Of a DNA stretch of 64,000 nucleotides, positions 36,456 through 46,743 are shown one piece after another (positions within the stretch are counted from its first letter, which is position 1; every line of letters begins with the position of its first letter). The stretch spans positions 129,188,335-129,252,334 of the forward strand of contig NC_080066.1 of NCBI RefSeq assembly GCF_949987535.1. Direction: 5' to 3'. The DNA comes from Balaenoptera acutorostrata. Lineage: Eukaryota > Chordata > Mammalia > Artiodactyla > Balaenopteridae. The notes below the pieces were generated by a model, which worked only from the letters and a program-made list of their open reading frames with translations, had not been told where the DNA came from and did not search any database. The position numbers and the translations under genes were made by a program.

Positions 36456-36730
36456 AAAAAATTCAGTTATTGGAAAACAAGAGTTTAGTCTGGGAACAAA
36501 AACATTGAGATGCCAATGTGACATTCAAGTGAAAATGTCAAAAAGCAAGTGTATATATAAATCTGGGGTTTAGAGGAGATGTCTGGCCTGGTGATAATAA
36601 TTAGGGAATTGTCAAGCTACAGAACTTTTTTAAAGCTATGGAAAATGGATTTAATCATCTAGAAAGAACATATAACAAGAGAATAGAAGATGACCTGTGA
36701 CTGAGCCCTGAGGGACACCAATGCCATTAG
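36456..36730 (+). repeat. Old interspersed repeat, right part
   Basis: 'gacattcaagtgaaaatgtc', 'ctggggtttagaggagatgtctggcctggtgataataattag', 'ctgtgactgagccctgagggacacc' continue, in order, the same old element as 34,980-36,092, showing that the MaLR LTR split it. Confidence 0.45.
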
Positions 36731-37860
36731 AGAAGGCATGCGTACACGTTTTTACCAGTTCACACAAGTTTGAGCTCCATGCGTGTATGGCACATCCAAA
36801 TTCCAACCGAATAAATACCTCGAATTCCATCTTATAAATGCCAGGCAGTGCGTTGCAGCAGTCTATGAGTCATTATAAAAGAGACCCACTTAGATTTTCT
36901 AGTAGAGAAAGTAGGACCCTTCCCTTTGAAGGGAAGAAGAGTCATTGCAGGGCTGGGAGGTAATACCAATGCCAAGTTTGAGACCTTACAGTATGGAGTG
37001 CCGACAATCAAAAATTGAAAATACAATGCAATGTGCATATTACTTATGAGAGTGTCACATTCTGAAAATAGGAAAAATTAAGGCAGTTTAATTTTTTCAT
37101 GTTGCCATATGTCTAAAAACTTAAATTCAAATTGTATATTTCCTAGAGTCATCAATATTTCTATACACATAGCTGTGTTTCCGCTAGTGTTCCCTACTCT
37201 CCAGGAATCTCCAAGAAATGCATAAATTATTTTAAAATTCTATGAATTCAGAAAAGGCTTTAAAGTCACTAGAAAAATGACAAATATAGTAAGGATATTT
37301 CTGCCAAGTGATTTGGCCTTGATTTCTATGACAGCATATGCAAATACGCAGACTACAGACAGAGAAGAGTATTTTAGGCCAAACCATTTCTGAACTAGAA
37401 TCAATTCCATTATTCTAAAGCTTATTGTGCAATTTATGGATTATCTAGCCCTGTTCCATTTCTTTTTTCTTTATGATCCTTGGATTTTGCCAATTTTTCT
37501 GCTTCTTATAATTCTTCCAGAGGGTGATCCAGGGAAAAGAAAAAATAAAAGAGAAAGATATCTGAATGAAAACATGGCTATTTGTGGAGAGCTATCTCAC
37601 GTGGGAAAAAATGTTTAGGAGGGTAGAAGGGTGACTATATTTGCCAAATTAAATTGTGAGATTATATGTGGATTTAAAGTGCGTATGTCCCTAATTATTT
37701 TAGAAAAGATTTTTGGCTGTTTGCTGAGCTCCTTTTACATTTTAGTCTTTCTTTAACATTGTTTTCCTAAATACAAACTTATAAGAAGCTTAAAAATCAA
37801 AATAAGTGTAATTACAGTTCCTCTGAGTAAAGCAAGAGATGGATCCTGAAGCTATACTCC
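36731..37860. other. Unassigned sequence
   Basis: About 1.1 kb without a recognised gene or young repeat. 63-68 codon frames overlap on both strands. Confidence 0.45.
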
Positions 37861-37974
37861 TTTGAATAACTTCCTACGTAAACACACACAAACATACACA
37901 AATGCATACACATTCACAGACATACTCATTCACACACGTACATACACACTCCTTCATACAAGCATATACAATCA
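37861..37974. repeat. Degenerate CA-rich (acacac/acatac) tract, left part
   Basis: A decayed CA-type simple repeat. The LTR at 37,975-38,580 is inserted in it; the tract resumes to about 38,620. Confidence 0.8.
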
Positions 37975-38580
37975 TGTTACCCAAAAACTGGGTTCGCCTT
38001 TTGGTGGGTGTCAAGCCAAAAGACACAACCAAGCCAAAGATCAGAGAAAAAAGGATTTGTTACTTGCAGCAAGTAGGGAGAACACCAGGGATCTTTCCCA
38101 AAGCAGAGTCTCCCTGAACAGCAAAATTGGGGAAATTTTAAGCTAAGGGTACATGCATATTCATGAAGGGGTTTGGCAGTGTATGCATATTCATGAAGGG
38201 GCTTAGGTGGTCTACAGAGTCCAAGCTTAAGCTGATTGAAATCAGGAGGGTCAGGAAGGGTCAATATCATCACCCCTTACGTACCAGTTGGTCTGGTGGT
38301 TGAGCGCTTCAGGCTAATCTTTACCATTGAAAGAGAACTTGGAGAATTTACAGCTGATATATTATCTTTGCTATTGTTACTTCTCTTGCCTGATAACAGT
38401 CCTTTGTTCCTACATTCTTTTGTTCCCTTAAGATCATTGATTACTGAGAATTGTTCACGGGCAAGCACTGTGGCCAGGCTTAGATCACAAAATGGCTTAG
38501 GCCAAAAATGGCTTCTCTTATGTCAAGAAAGTCACTCCTGGGTCTCTTTCTCCTGGGACCCCTTATCCTATCTGCTTACA
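37975..38580 (+). mobile_element. Endogenous retrovirus solo LTR (ERV1-type duplication)
   Basis: A 606-bp block begins TGTTACC and ends GCTTACA, with TG..CA termini and a 4-bp direct repeat atca outside each end (37,971-37,974; 38,581-38,584). Four-base duplications are typical of gammaretrovirus-like (class I) ERVs. No internal gag/pol/env follows, so this is a solo LTR left by recombination. A 19-bp word (atgcatattcatgaagggg) occurs twice 30 bp apart in the U3-like half (38,153 and 38,183). The frames at 37,862-38,670 are not real genes. Only four bases of duplication are visible, so boundaries are moderately sure. Orientation was not independently established. Confidence 0.65.
38153..38201. 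repeat. 30-bp-period duplicated motif in the LTR
   Basis: The 19-bp word atgcatattcatgaagggg is repeated exactly 30 bases later. Duplicated enhancer units are common in retroviral U3 regions. Confidence 0.85.
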
Positions 38581-38620
38581 ATCATACATAGACATGTACA
38601 CATACACACACCAGCCCCAA

Positions 38621-39213
38621 GAAAGCCCTTTGCCTATCTCTGCAGAATTCTAGGACTGGATGCAGTTTGAAAATAACTGCTGCAAATCACAAGAATAATG
38701 TCATGAAAGAAAAATTCTTTAATTTTTTAAGCATTGGAGCAAATTACATGGTATGAACATACACAAAAAGAATGAGTGTCATAAAAAAAAAAGAATGAGT
38801 GTCATAATCACCTAAAGTAGAGGATAAAAGTAGTATGTAATGCTTACAGAAATGTCTGTTTTTAGTTGTTACACAAATAAATGGACAGAAAGGGCAGTTA
38901 TTGTTTACACAAATAACTAGTATTAGCATTTCATTATACAATTTGATTGCACGTATTAAGATAGATATCTACAAGAAATTGAGAAATGGCCAAAGGCAGA
39001 AATGTTCCACTTTCCCAAAGAACCCAGGATAATTAACATATCCAGACTCAGACATTCCGAATCATCAGTAGCAGATAGGCTTGAGAACAAGGTCATGAAG
39101 AAACACTCTTGCTCCTTCTCACTCCTAAGTCTAAGAATACACTTTGGTGGAATAGCAGTGTGACTTAAATTAAGCCTTGGTACCTTTATCAAATTTATCA
39201 CTCCCTATGGGGA
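38621..39213. other. Unassigned sequence
   Basis: No gene. A 12-bp word aatgagtgtcat is repeated 23 bp apart at 38,771 and 38,794. The 65- and 81-codon minus frames lack family features. Confidence 0.4.
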
Positions 39214-39229
39214 CAGAGTACTTTATTTA
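39214..39229. repeat. Left target-site duplication of the second L1
   Basis: The 16-bp word cagagtactttattta is repeated exactly at 48,723-48,738, bracketing a 9.5-kb unit. Confidence 0.92.
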
Positions 39230-39582
39230 TTTATTTATTTATTTTAACATCTTTATTGGAGTATAATTGCTTTACAATGGTGTGTTAGTTTCTGCTTTAT
39301 AAGAAAGTGAATCAGTTATACATATACATATGTTCCCATATCTCTTCCCTCTTCCATCTCCCTCCTTCCCACCCTCCCTATCCCACCTCTCTAGGTGGTC
39401 ACAAAGCACAGAGCTGATCTCCCTGTGCTATGCAGTTGCTTCCCACTAGCTATCTATTTTACATTTGGTAGTGTATATATGTCCATGCCACTCTCTCACT
39501 TTGTCACATCTTACCCTTCCCCCTCCTCATATCCTCAAGTCTATTCTCTAGTACGCCTGTGTCTTTATTCCCGCCTTACCCC

Positions 39583-39858
39583 TAGGTTCTTCATGACCTC
39601 TTTTTTTTTTTTTCTTAGATTACATATATATGTGTTAGCATACGGTATTTGTTTTTCTCTTTCTGACTTACTTCACTCTGTATGACAGACTCTAGGTCCA
39701 TCCACCTCACGACAAATAACTCAATTTTGTTTCTTTGTATGGCTGAGTAATATTCCATTGTATATATGTGCCACATCTTCTTTATCCATTCATCCGATGA
39801 TGGACACTTAGGCTGTTTCCATGTCCTGGCTATTGTAAATAGAGCTGCTGCAATGTCT
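39583..39858 (-). repeat. Direct repeat A of L1 ORF2 3' end
   Basis: This 275-bp stretch of L1 (end of ORF2 and start of 3'UTR) recurs at 41,943-42,215 with about 7% differences. The two copies lie on either side of the inserted arm. Confidence 0.9.
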
Positions 39859-40484
39859 TTTGAAGCACAAAAGTATTCAATTTTGATGAAGTTCAACTTA
39901 GCTTTTTAAAATGTTTTAAAAAATCTCTTTTGTTTTTGGCATCATATCTTAAAAAAATCTTTTGCCTTTCTTAAAGCTCATAAAGATTTATTTATGTTTT
40001 CTTCTAAGAGTTTTATAATTTTAGCTTGTAAATCAAAATCTATGATCCATTTTGAAGCAATTTTTATGTATGGTGTGTAGTAGGAGTCCAACTTAAGTTG
40101 GAGAGCTTATACTATTTTATTTGAAGACATACTGTAATGATACAGAATTAAACAGCATCTATTATCAGCATAAGCCTAGACATAGAAATCAATATAACAA
40201 TAGAATCTAAGAAAAGACAGACATGTAAGTGATCAATTAATTTAACAAAGGTGCCATGATAATTTGGAAAGACTGTGTTTTCCATATATTTTGTGAGAAC
40301 AACTATGTCTATAGAAAAAGGAATGAACTTCAGTCACTACCAAATAAAATATGTAAAATAAACATAGAATGGATCACAGACCTAAGTAAAAACCCCAAAA
40401 CTATGAAATTCTAGAGGAAAACATGGTTTGACAATGAAATCATGGTCACCGTGAAGTGGGTGTAAGCAAAGTTTTCTTAGGACC

Positions 40485-40513
<29 letters not shown>
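40485..40513. repeat. Poly(A) tract, 29 A's, in left arm
   Basis: An uninterrupted run of 29 A's. The matching spot in the right arm (53,632-53,642) has only about 11 T's, so one arm expanded or the other shrank. Confidence 0.9.
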
Positions 40514-40515
<2 letters not shown>

Positions 40516-41400
40516 AGCAAACACTGTAAAGAAGAAAAAAAGCAATAAATTGGACTTCATTAAAAAATCCTCTTCAAAAAGCAACACTGAAAAATGAAAA
40601 AGCAAGCCAAATAATGGCACAATATAACTACATTACCTAACAATGTGAAGGGCTTATTATCAAAACATATAAAAACCTCTCATAAAACAATAATTAGAAG
40701 TCAAAAATGGACCAAAAAATGTTCAAGATGTTTAGTCATCAGGAAAATGTAAAATAAAACATCATAATATATATTACTACACACCCACTTAAAAAGCTAA
40801 CATTAAAAAGAGTGACAATACCAAGGATTGGTGAAGACATGGAGCAAATGGAAATCTCATACATTTCTGATAGAAATGCAAAATAGTATGGTCATTCTGA
40901 AAACTAGTTTTCCAATGCCTTATAACATTAAAATACACTTATCATACAACCATACTTCCAGTTATTTTACCAAGAGAAATACAAACATATGACTGCACAA
41001 TAACTTGTATGTGTTCATATAAATTTGTTCATAAGAGCCACACTATTCATCAACAGGTAAATGAATGAACCAATTGTGGTAGACTTATTCAATGGAATAC
41101 AACTTAACATTAAAAAAGAATACACTACTGATACATATAACCAAATGGATGAATCTCAGAAACTATTATGCAGACTGAATGACGGCAATAATGATAAAGT
41201 GCATATGCTATTATTCTATTTATATGAAGTTCTATTATAGTGATGGAAATAAGATCAGCAGTTGCTCGATTGAGGAATGAGGTTGTGTTTACAAGGTTGC
41301 ATGTTATTTGTCAAAATTCAGCTCTATCCACACATTTTACTTGATTGTGTTTTACTGTAAGTAAATTATACCCAAATAAAGTGGATTTAGAAAGTAATAC

Positions 41401-41764
41401 AGGAACTTCCCTGGTGGCACAGTGGTTAAGAATCCGCCTGCCAATGCAGGGAACACAGGTTCCATCCCTGGTCCGGGAAGATCCCACATGCCATGGAGCA
41501 ACTAAGCCTGCGCACCACAACTACTGAGCCTGTGCTCTAGAGCCCGTGAGCCACAACTACTGAGCCCACGTGCCACAACTGCTGAAGCCCGTGTGCCTAG
41601 AGCCCGTGCTCCTCAACAAGAGAAGCCACCACAGCAAGAAGCCCATGTACCGCAATGAAGAGTAGCCCCTGCTCACAAAAACCAGAGGAAGCCTGCGTGT
41701 AGCAACAGAGACCCAACGCAGTCAAAAGTAAATAAATAAATAAATTTGTTAAAAAAAAAAAAAA
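41401..41764 (+). mobile_element. CHR-type SINE in the left arm
   Basis: Body from 'aacttccctggtggcacagtggttaagaatccgcctgccaatgcagggaacacaggttc' (tRNA-like head with B-box) to a (AAAT)n and poly(A) tail. Flanking sequence gaaagtaataca on both sides is the duplication of its original insertion; the same duplication is in the right arm, so the SINE was copied along. Confidence 0.92.
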
Positions 41765-41942
41765 AGAAAGTAATACATTCCAAAAAAAATACAGTCAAAG
41801 AGAACAAAGTCGAAACCTAATAAAAAGTAGGTCTTTCTTCAGCTTACTGGCAAACATTGTAAACAGTTTAGGGTGTATTTTTCCAGAAATATTATCTGCA
41901 TGTGTGTTAACTCATAAGTGCATAATTGACCACTAGTGCCAC

Positions 41943-42215
41943 TAGGTTCTTCATGACCTTTTTTTTTTTTTTCCCCTTAGATTCCATATATATGTGTTAG
42001 CATACTGCATTTGTTTTTCTCTTTCTGACTTACTTCACTCTGTATTACAGACCCTAACTCCATCCACCTCACGACAAATAACTCAATTTCGTTTCTTTTT
42101 ATGGCTGAGTAACTTTCCATGGTATATATGTGCCACATCTTCTTTGTCCATTCATCCGATGATGGGCACTTAGGTTGCTTCCGTGTCCTGGCTATTGTAA
42201 ATAGAGCTGCAATGA
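41943..42215 (-). repeat. Direct repeat B of L1 ORF2 3' end
   Basis: Second copy of the segment at 39,583-39,858. Junction with the arm contains a short filler (ccactagtgcca) not found at the donor, followed by L1 text ctaggttcttcatgacc. Confidence 0.9.
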
Positions 42216-45200
42216 ACATTTTGGTACATGACTTTTTTAATTACGGTTTTCTCAGGGTATATGCCCAGTAGTGGGATTGCTGGGTCGTATGGTAGTTCTA
42301 TTTTTAGTTTTTTAAGGAACCTCCATATTGTTCTCCATAGTGGCTGTATCAATTTACATTCCCACCAACAGTGCAAGAGGGTTCCCTTTTCTCCACACCT
42401 TCTCCAGCATTTATTGTTTCTAGATTTTTTGATGATGGCCATTCTGACCAGTGTGAGATAATATCTCCTTGTAGTTTTTGATTTGCATTTCTCTAATGAT
42501 TAATGATGTTGAGCATTCCTTCATGTGTTTGTTGGCAATCTGTATATCTTCTTCAGAGAAATGTCTATTTAGGTCTTCTGCCCATTTTTGGATTGGGTTG
42601 TTTGTTTCTTTGTTATTGAGCTGTATGAGCTGCTTGTAAATTTTGGAGATTAATCCTTTGTCAGTTGCTTCATTTGCAAATATTTTCTCCCATTCTGAGG
42701 GTTGTCTTTTGGTCTTGTTCATGGTTTCCTTTGCTGTGCAAAAGCTTTTAAGTTTCATTAGGTCCCATTTGTTTATTTTTGTTTTTATTTCCATTTCTCT
42801 AGGATCTGGGTCAAAAAGGATCTTGCTGTGATGTATGTCATAGAGTGTTCTGCCTATGTTTTACTCTAAGAGTTTTATAGTGTCTGGCCTTACATTTAGG
42901 TCTTTAATCCATTTTGAGTTTATTTTTGTGTATGGTGTTAGGGAGTGTTCTAATTTCATTCTTTTACATGTACCTGTCCAGTTTTCCCAGCACCACTTAT
43001 TGACGAGACTATCTTTTCTCCACTGTATATGCTTGCCTCCTTTATCAAAGATAAGATGACTATATGTGCGTGGGTTAATCTCTGGGCTTTCTATCCTGTT
43101 CCATTGACCTATATTTCTGTTTTTGTGCCAGTACCATATTGTCTTGATTACTGTAGCTTTGTAGTGCAGTCTGAAGTCAGGGAGCCTGATTCCTCCAGCT
43201 CCATTTTTCGTTCTCAAGATAGCTTTGGCTATTCGGGGTCTTTTGTGTTTCCATACAAATTGTGAAATTTTTTGTTCTAATTCTGTGAAAAATGCCAGTG
43301 GTAGTTTGATAGGGATTGCATTGAATCTGTAGATTGCTTTGGGTAGTAGAGTCATTTTCACAATGTTGATTCTTCCAATCCAAGAACATGGTATATCTCT
43401 CCATCTATTTGTATCATCTTTAATTTCTTTCATCAGTGTCCTATAATTTTCTGCACACAGGTATTTTGTCTCCTTAGGTAGGTTTATTCCTAGATATTTT
43501 ATTCTTTTTGTTGCAGTGGTAAATGGGAGTGTTTTCTTAATTTCACTTTCAGATTTTTCATCATTAGTGTATAGGAATGTCAGAGATTTCTGTGCATTAA
43601 TTTTGTATCCTGCTACTTTACCAAATTCATTGATTAGCTCTAGGAGTTTTCTGGTAGCATCTTTAGGATTCTCTATGTATAGTATCATGTCATCTGGAAA
43701 CAGTGACAGCTTTACTTCTTCTTTTCCGATTTGGATTCCTTTTATTTCTTTCCTTCTCTGATTGCTGTGGCTAACACTTCCAAAACTATGTTGAATAATA
43801 ATGGTGAGAGTGGGCACCCTTGTCTTGTTCCTGATCTTAGTGGAAATGGTTTCAGTTTTTCACCATTGAGGATGATGTTGGCTGTGGGTTTGTCATATAT
43901 GGCCTTTATTATGTTGAGGAAAGTTCCCTCTATGCCTACTTTCTGCAGGGCTTTTATCATAAATGCGTGTTGAATTTTGTTGAAAGCTTTCTCTGCATTT
44001 ATTGAGATGATCATATGGTTTTTCTCCGTCAATTTGTTAATATGGTATATCACGTTGATTGATTTGCATATATTGAAGAACCCTTGCATTCCTGGAATAA
44101 ACCCCACTTATTCATGGTGTATAATTCCTTTTAATGTGCTGTTGGATTCTGTTTGCTAGTATTTGGTTGAGGAGTTTTGCATCTATGTTCATCAGTGATA
44201 TTGGCCTGTAGTTTTCTTTCTTTGTGACATCTTTGTCTTGTTTTGGTATCAGGGTGATGGTGGCCTCGTAGAATGAGTTGGGGAGTGTTCCTCCCTCTGC
44301 AATATTTTGGAAGAGTTTGAGAAGGATAGGTGTTAGCTCTTCTCTAAATGTTTGATAGAATTCACCTGTGAAGCCATCTAGTCCTGGGCTTTTGTTTGTT
44401 GGAAGATTTTTAATCACAGTTTCAATTTCAGTGCTTGTGATTAGTCTGTTCATATTTTCTATTTCTTCCTGGTTCTGTCTTGGAAGGTTGTGCATTTCTA
44501 AGAATCTGTCCATTTCTTCCAGGTTGTCCATTTTATTGACACAGAGTTGCTTGTAATAATCTCTCATGATCGTTTGTATTTCTGCAGTGTCAGTTGTTAC
44601 TTCTCCTTTTTCATTTCTAATTCTATTGATTTGAGTCTTCTCCCTTTGTTTCTTGATGAGTCTGGCTAATGGTTTATCAATTTTGTTTATCTTCTCAAAG
44701 AACCAGCTTTTTGTTTTATTGATCTTTGCTGTCATTTCCTTCATTTCTTTTTCATTTATTTCTGATCTGATCTTTATGATTTCTTTCCTTCTGCTAACTT
44801 TGGGGATTTTTTGTTCTTCTTTCTCTAATTGCTTTAGGTGCAAGATTAGGTTGTTTATTCGAGATGTTTCCTGTTTCTTAAGGTAGGATTGTATTGCTAT
44901 AAACTTCCCTCTTAGAACTGCTTTTGCTGCATCCCATAGGTTTTGGGTCGTCGTGTCTCCATTGTCATTTGTTTCTAGGTATTTTTTGATTTCCTCTTTG
45001 ATTTCTTCAGTGATCACTTCGTTATTAAGTAGTGTATTGTGTAGCCTCCATGTGTTTGTATATTTTACAGATCTTTTCCTGTAATTGATATCTAGTCTCA
45101 TAGCATTGTGGTCGGAAAAGATACTTGATACGATTTCAATTTTCTTAAATTTACCAAGGCTTGATTTGTGACCCAAGATATGATCTATCCTGGAGAATGT

Positions 45201-45792
45201 GCCATGAGCACTTGAGAAAAATGTGTGTTCTGTTGTTTGGGGTGGAATGTCCTATAAATGTCAATTAAGTCCATCTTGTTTAATGTATCCTTTAAAGCTT
45301 GTGTTTCCTTATTTATTTTCATTTTGGATGATCTGTCCATTGGTGAAAGTGGGGTGTTAAAGTCCCCTACTATGATTGTGTTACTGTCAATTTCCCCTTT
45401 TATGGCTGTTAGTATTTGCCTTATGTATTGAGGTGCTCCTATGTTGGTTGCATAAATATTTACGATTGTTATATCTTCTTCTTGGATCGATCCCTTAATC
45501 ATTATGTAGTGTCCTTCTTTGTCTCTTGTAATAGTCTTTATTTTAAAGTTATTTTGTCTGATATGAGAATTGCTACTCCAGCTTTCTTTTGATTTCCATT
45601 TGCATGGAATATCTTTTTCCATCCCCTCACTTTCAGTCTGTATGTGTCCCTAGGTCTGCAGTGGGTCTCTTGTAGACAGCATATATACGGGTCTTGTTTT
45701 TGTATCCATTCAGCCAGTCTGTGTCTTTTGGTGGGAGCATTTAATCCATTTACATTCAAGGTAATTATTGATATGTATGTTCCTATTCCCAT
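41950..45792 (-). pseudogene. L1 ORF2 remnant (second L1), frameshifted
   Basis: Successive frames with the order endonuclease (45,792-45,185), then thumb/finger region (45,176-44,112), reverse-transcriptase palm (44,107-43,742 and 43,817-42,861), and C-terminal part with Cys-rich C-x3-C-x7-H-x4-C (42,442-42,170). At least six frame changes or stops occur. In the palm, the FADD box is changed to FPDD ([12 protein letters not shown]), which would be damaging by itself. The C-terminal 80 codons recur at 39,615-39,858. Inactive. Confidence 0.9.
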
Positions 45793-45850
45793 TTTCTTAA
45801 ATGTTTTGGGTTTGTTATTGTAGGTGTTTTCCTTCTCTTGTGTTTCTTGC

Positions 45851-46743
45851 CTAGAGAAGTTCCTTTAGCATTTGTTGTAAAGCTGGTTTGGTGCTGCTGA
45901 ACTCTCTCAGCTTTTGCTTGTCTGTAAAGGTTTTAATTTCTCCATCAAATCTGAATGAGATCCTTGCTGGTTAGAGTAATCTTGGTTGTAGGTTTTTCTC
46001 CTTCATCACTTTAAATATGTCCTGCCACTCCCTTCTGGCTTACAGAGTTTCTGCTGAAAGATCAGCTGTTAACCTTATGGGCATTCTTTGTGTGTTATGT
46101 GTTGTTTTTCCCTTGCTGCTTTTAATATGTTTTCTTTGTATTTAATTTTTGATAGTTTGATTAATATGTGTCTTGGCGTGTTTCTCCTTGGATTAATCCT
46201 GTATGGGACTCTCTGTGCTTCCAGGACTTGATTAATTATTTCCTTTCCCATATTAGGGAAGTTTTCAACTATAATCTCTTCAAATATTTTCTCAGTCCGT
46301 TTCTTTTTCTCTTCTTCTTCTGGGACCCCTATAATTCGAATGTTGGTGTGTTTAATGTTATCCCAGAGGTCTCTGAGACTGTCTTCAGTTCTTTTCATTC
46401 TTTTTTCTTTATTCTGCTCTGCAGTAGTTATTTCCACTATTTTATCTTCCAGGTCACTTATCCGTTCTTCTGTCTCAGTTATTCTGCTATTGATCCCTTC
46501 TAGAGAATTTTTAATTTCATTTATTGTGTTGTTCATCATTGCTTGTTTCCTCTTTAGTTCTTCTAGGTCCTTGTTAAATGTTTCTTGCATTTTGTCTTAT
46601 CTATTTCCAAGATTTTGGGTCATCTTTACTATCATTAATTTGAATTCTTTTTCAGGTAGACTGCCTATTTCCTCTTCATTTGTTAGGTCTGGTATGTTTT
46701 TACCTTCCTCCTTCATCTGCTGTGTGTTTTTCTGTCTTCTCAT
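45851..46743 (-). pseudogene. L1 ORF1 remnant (second L1)
   Basis: It starts with methionine at 46,743, soon meets an in-frame stop near 46,597, reopens at 46,590 ([15 protein letters not shown]), keeps the coiled coil and the RRM strand [10 protein letters not shown], and breaks again before the C-terminal domain. The order is the same as in the intact copy at 17,370, so its identity is sure and its loss of function clear. Confidence 0.9.

Larger units (their letters stand above)
39853..41928. repeat. Left arm of a large inverted repeat (inserted copy)
   Basis: This is the reverse complement of 52,199-54,283 over its whole length, including an old L1 piece, a SINE and unique flanking sequence, with about 5% substitutions and some small indels. 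Because it splits the L1 whose halves join up logically, this arm is the derived copy. Confidence 0.95.

Noticed and set aside
38236..38670. 144-codon plus frame
   Set aside because: It runs across the solo LTR and its flank; no gene features.
39230..39858. Independent truncated L1 to the left of the inverted arm
   Set aside because: The L1 to the right lacks a 3'UTR and this piece supplies it; the only outer duplication brackets both, so they are one insertion.
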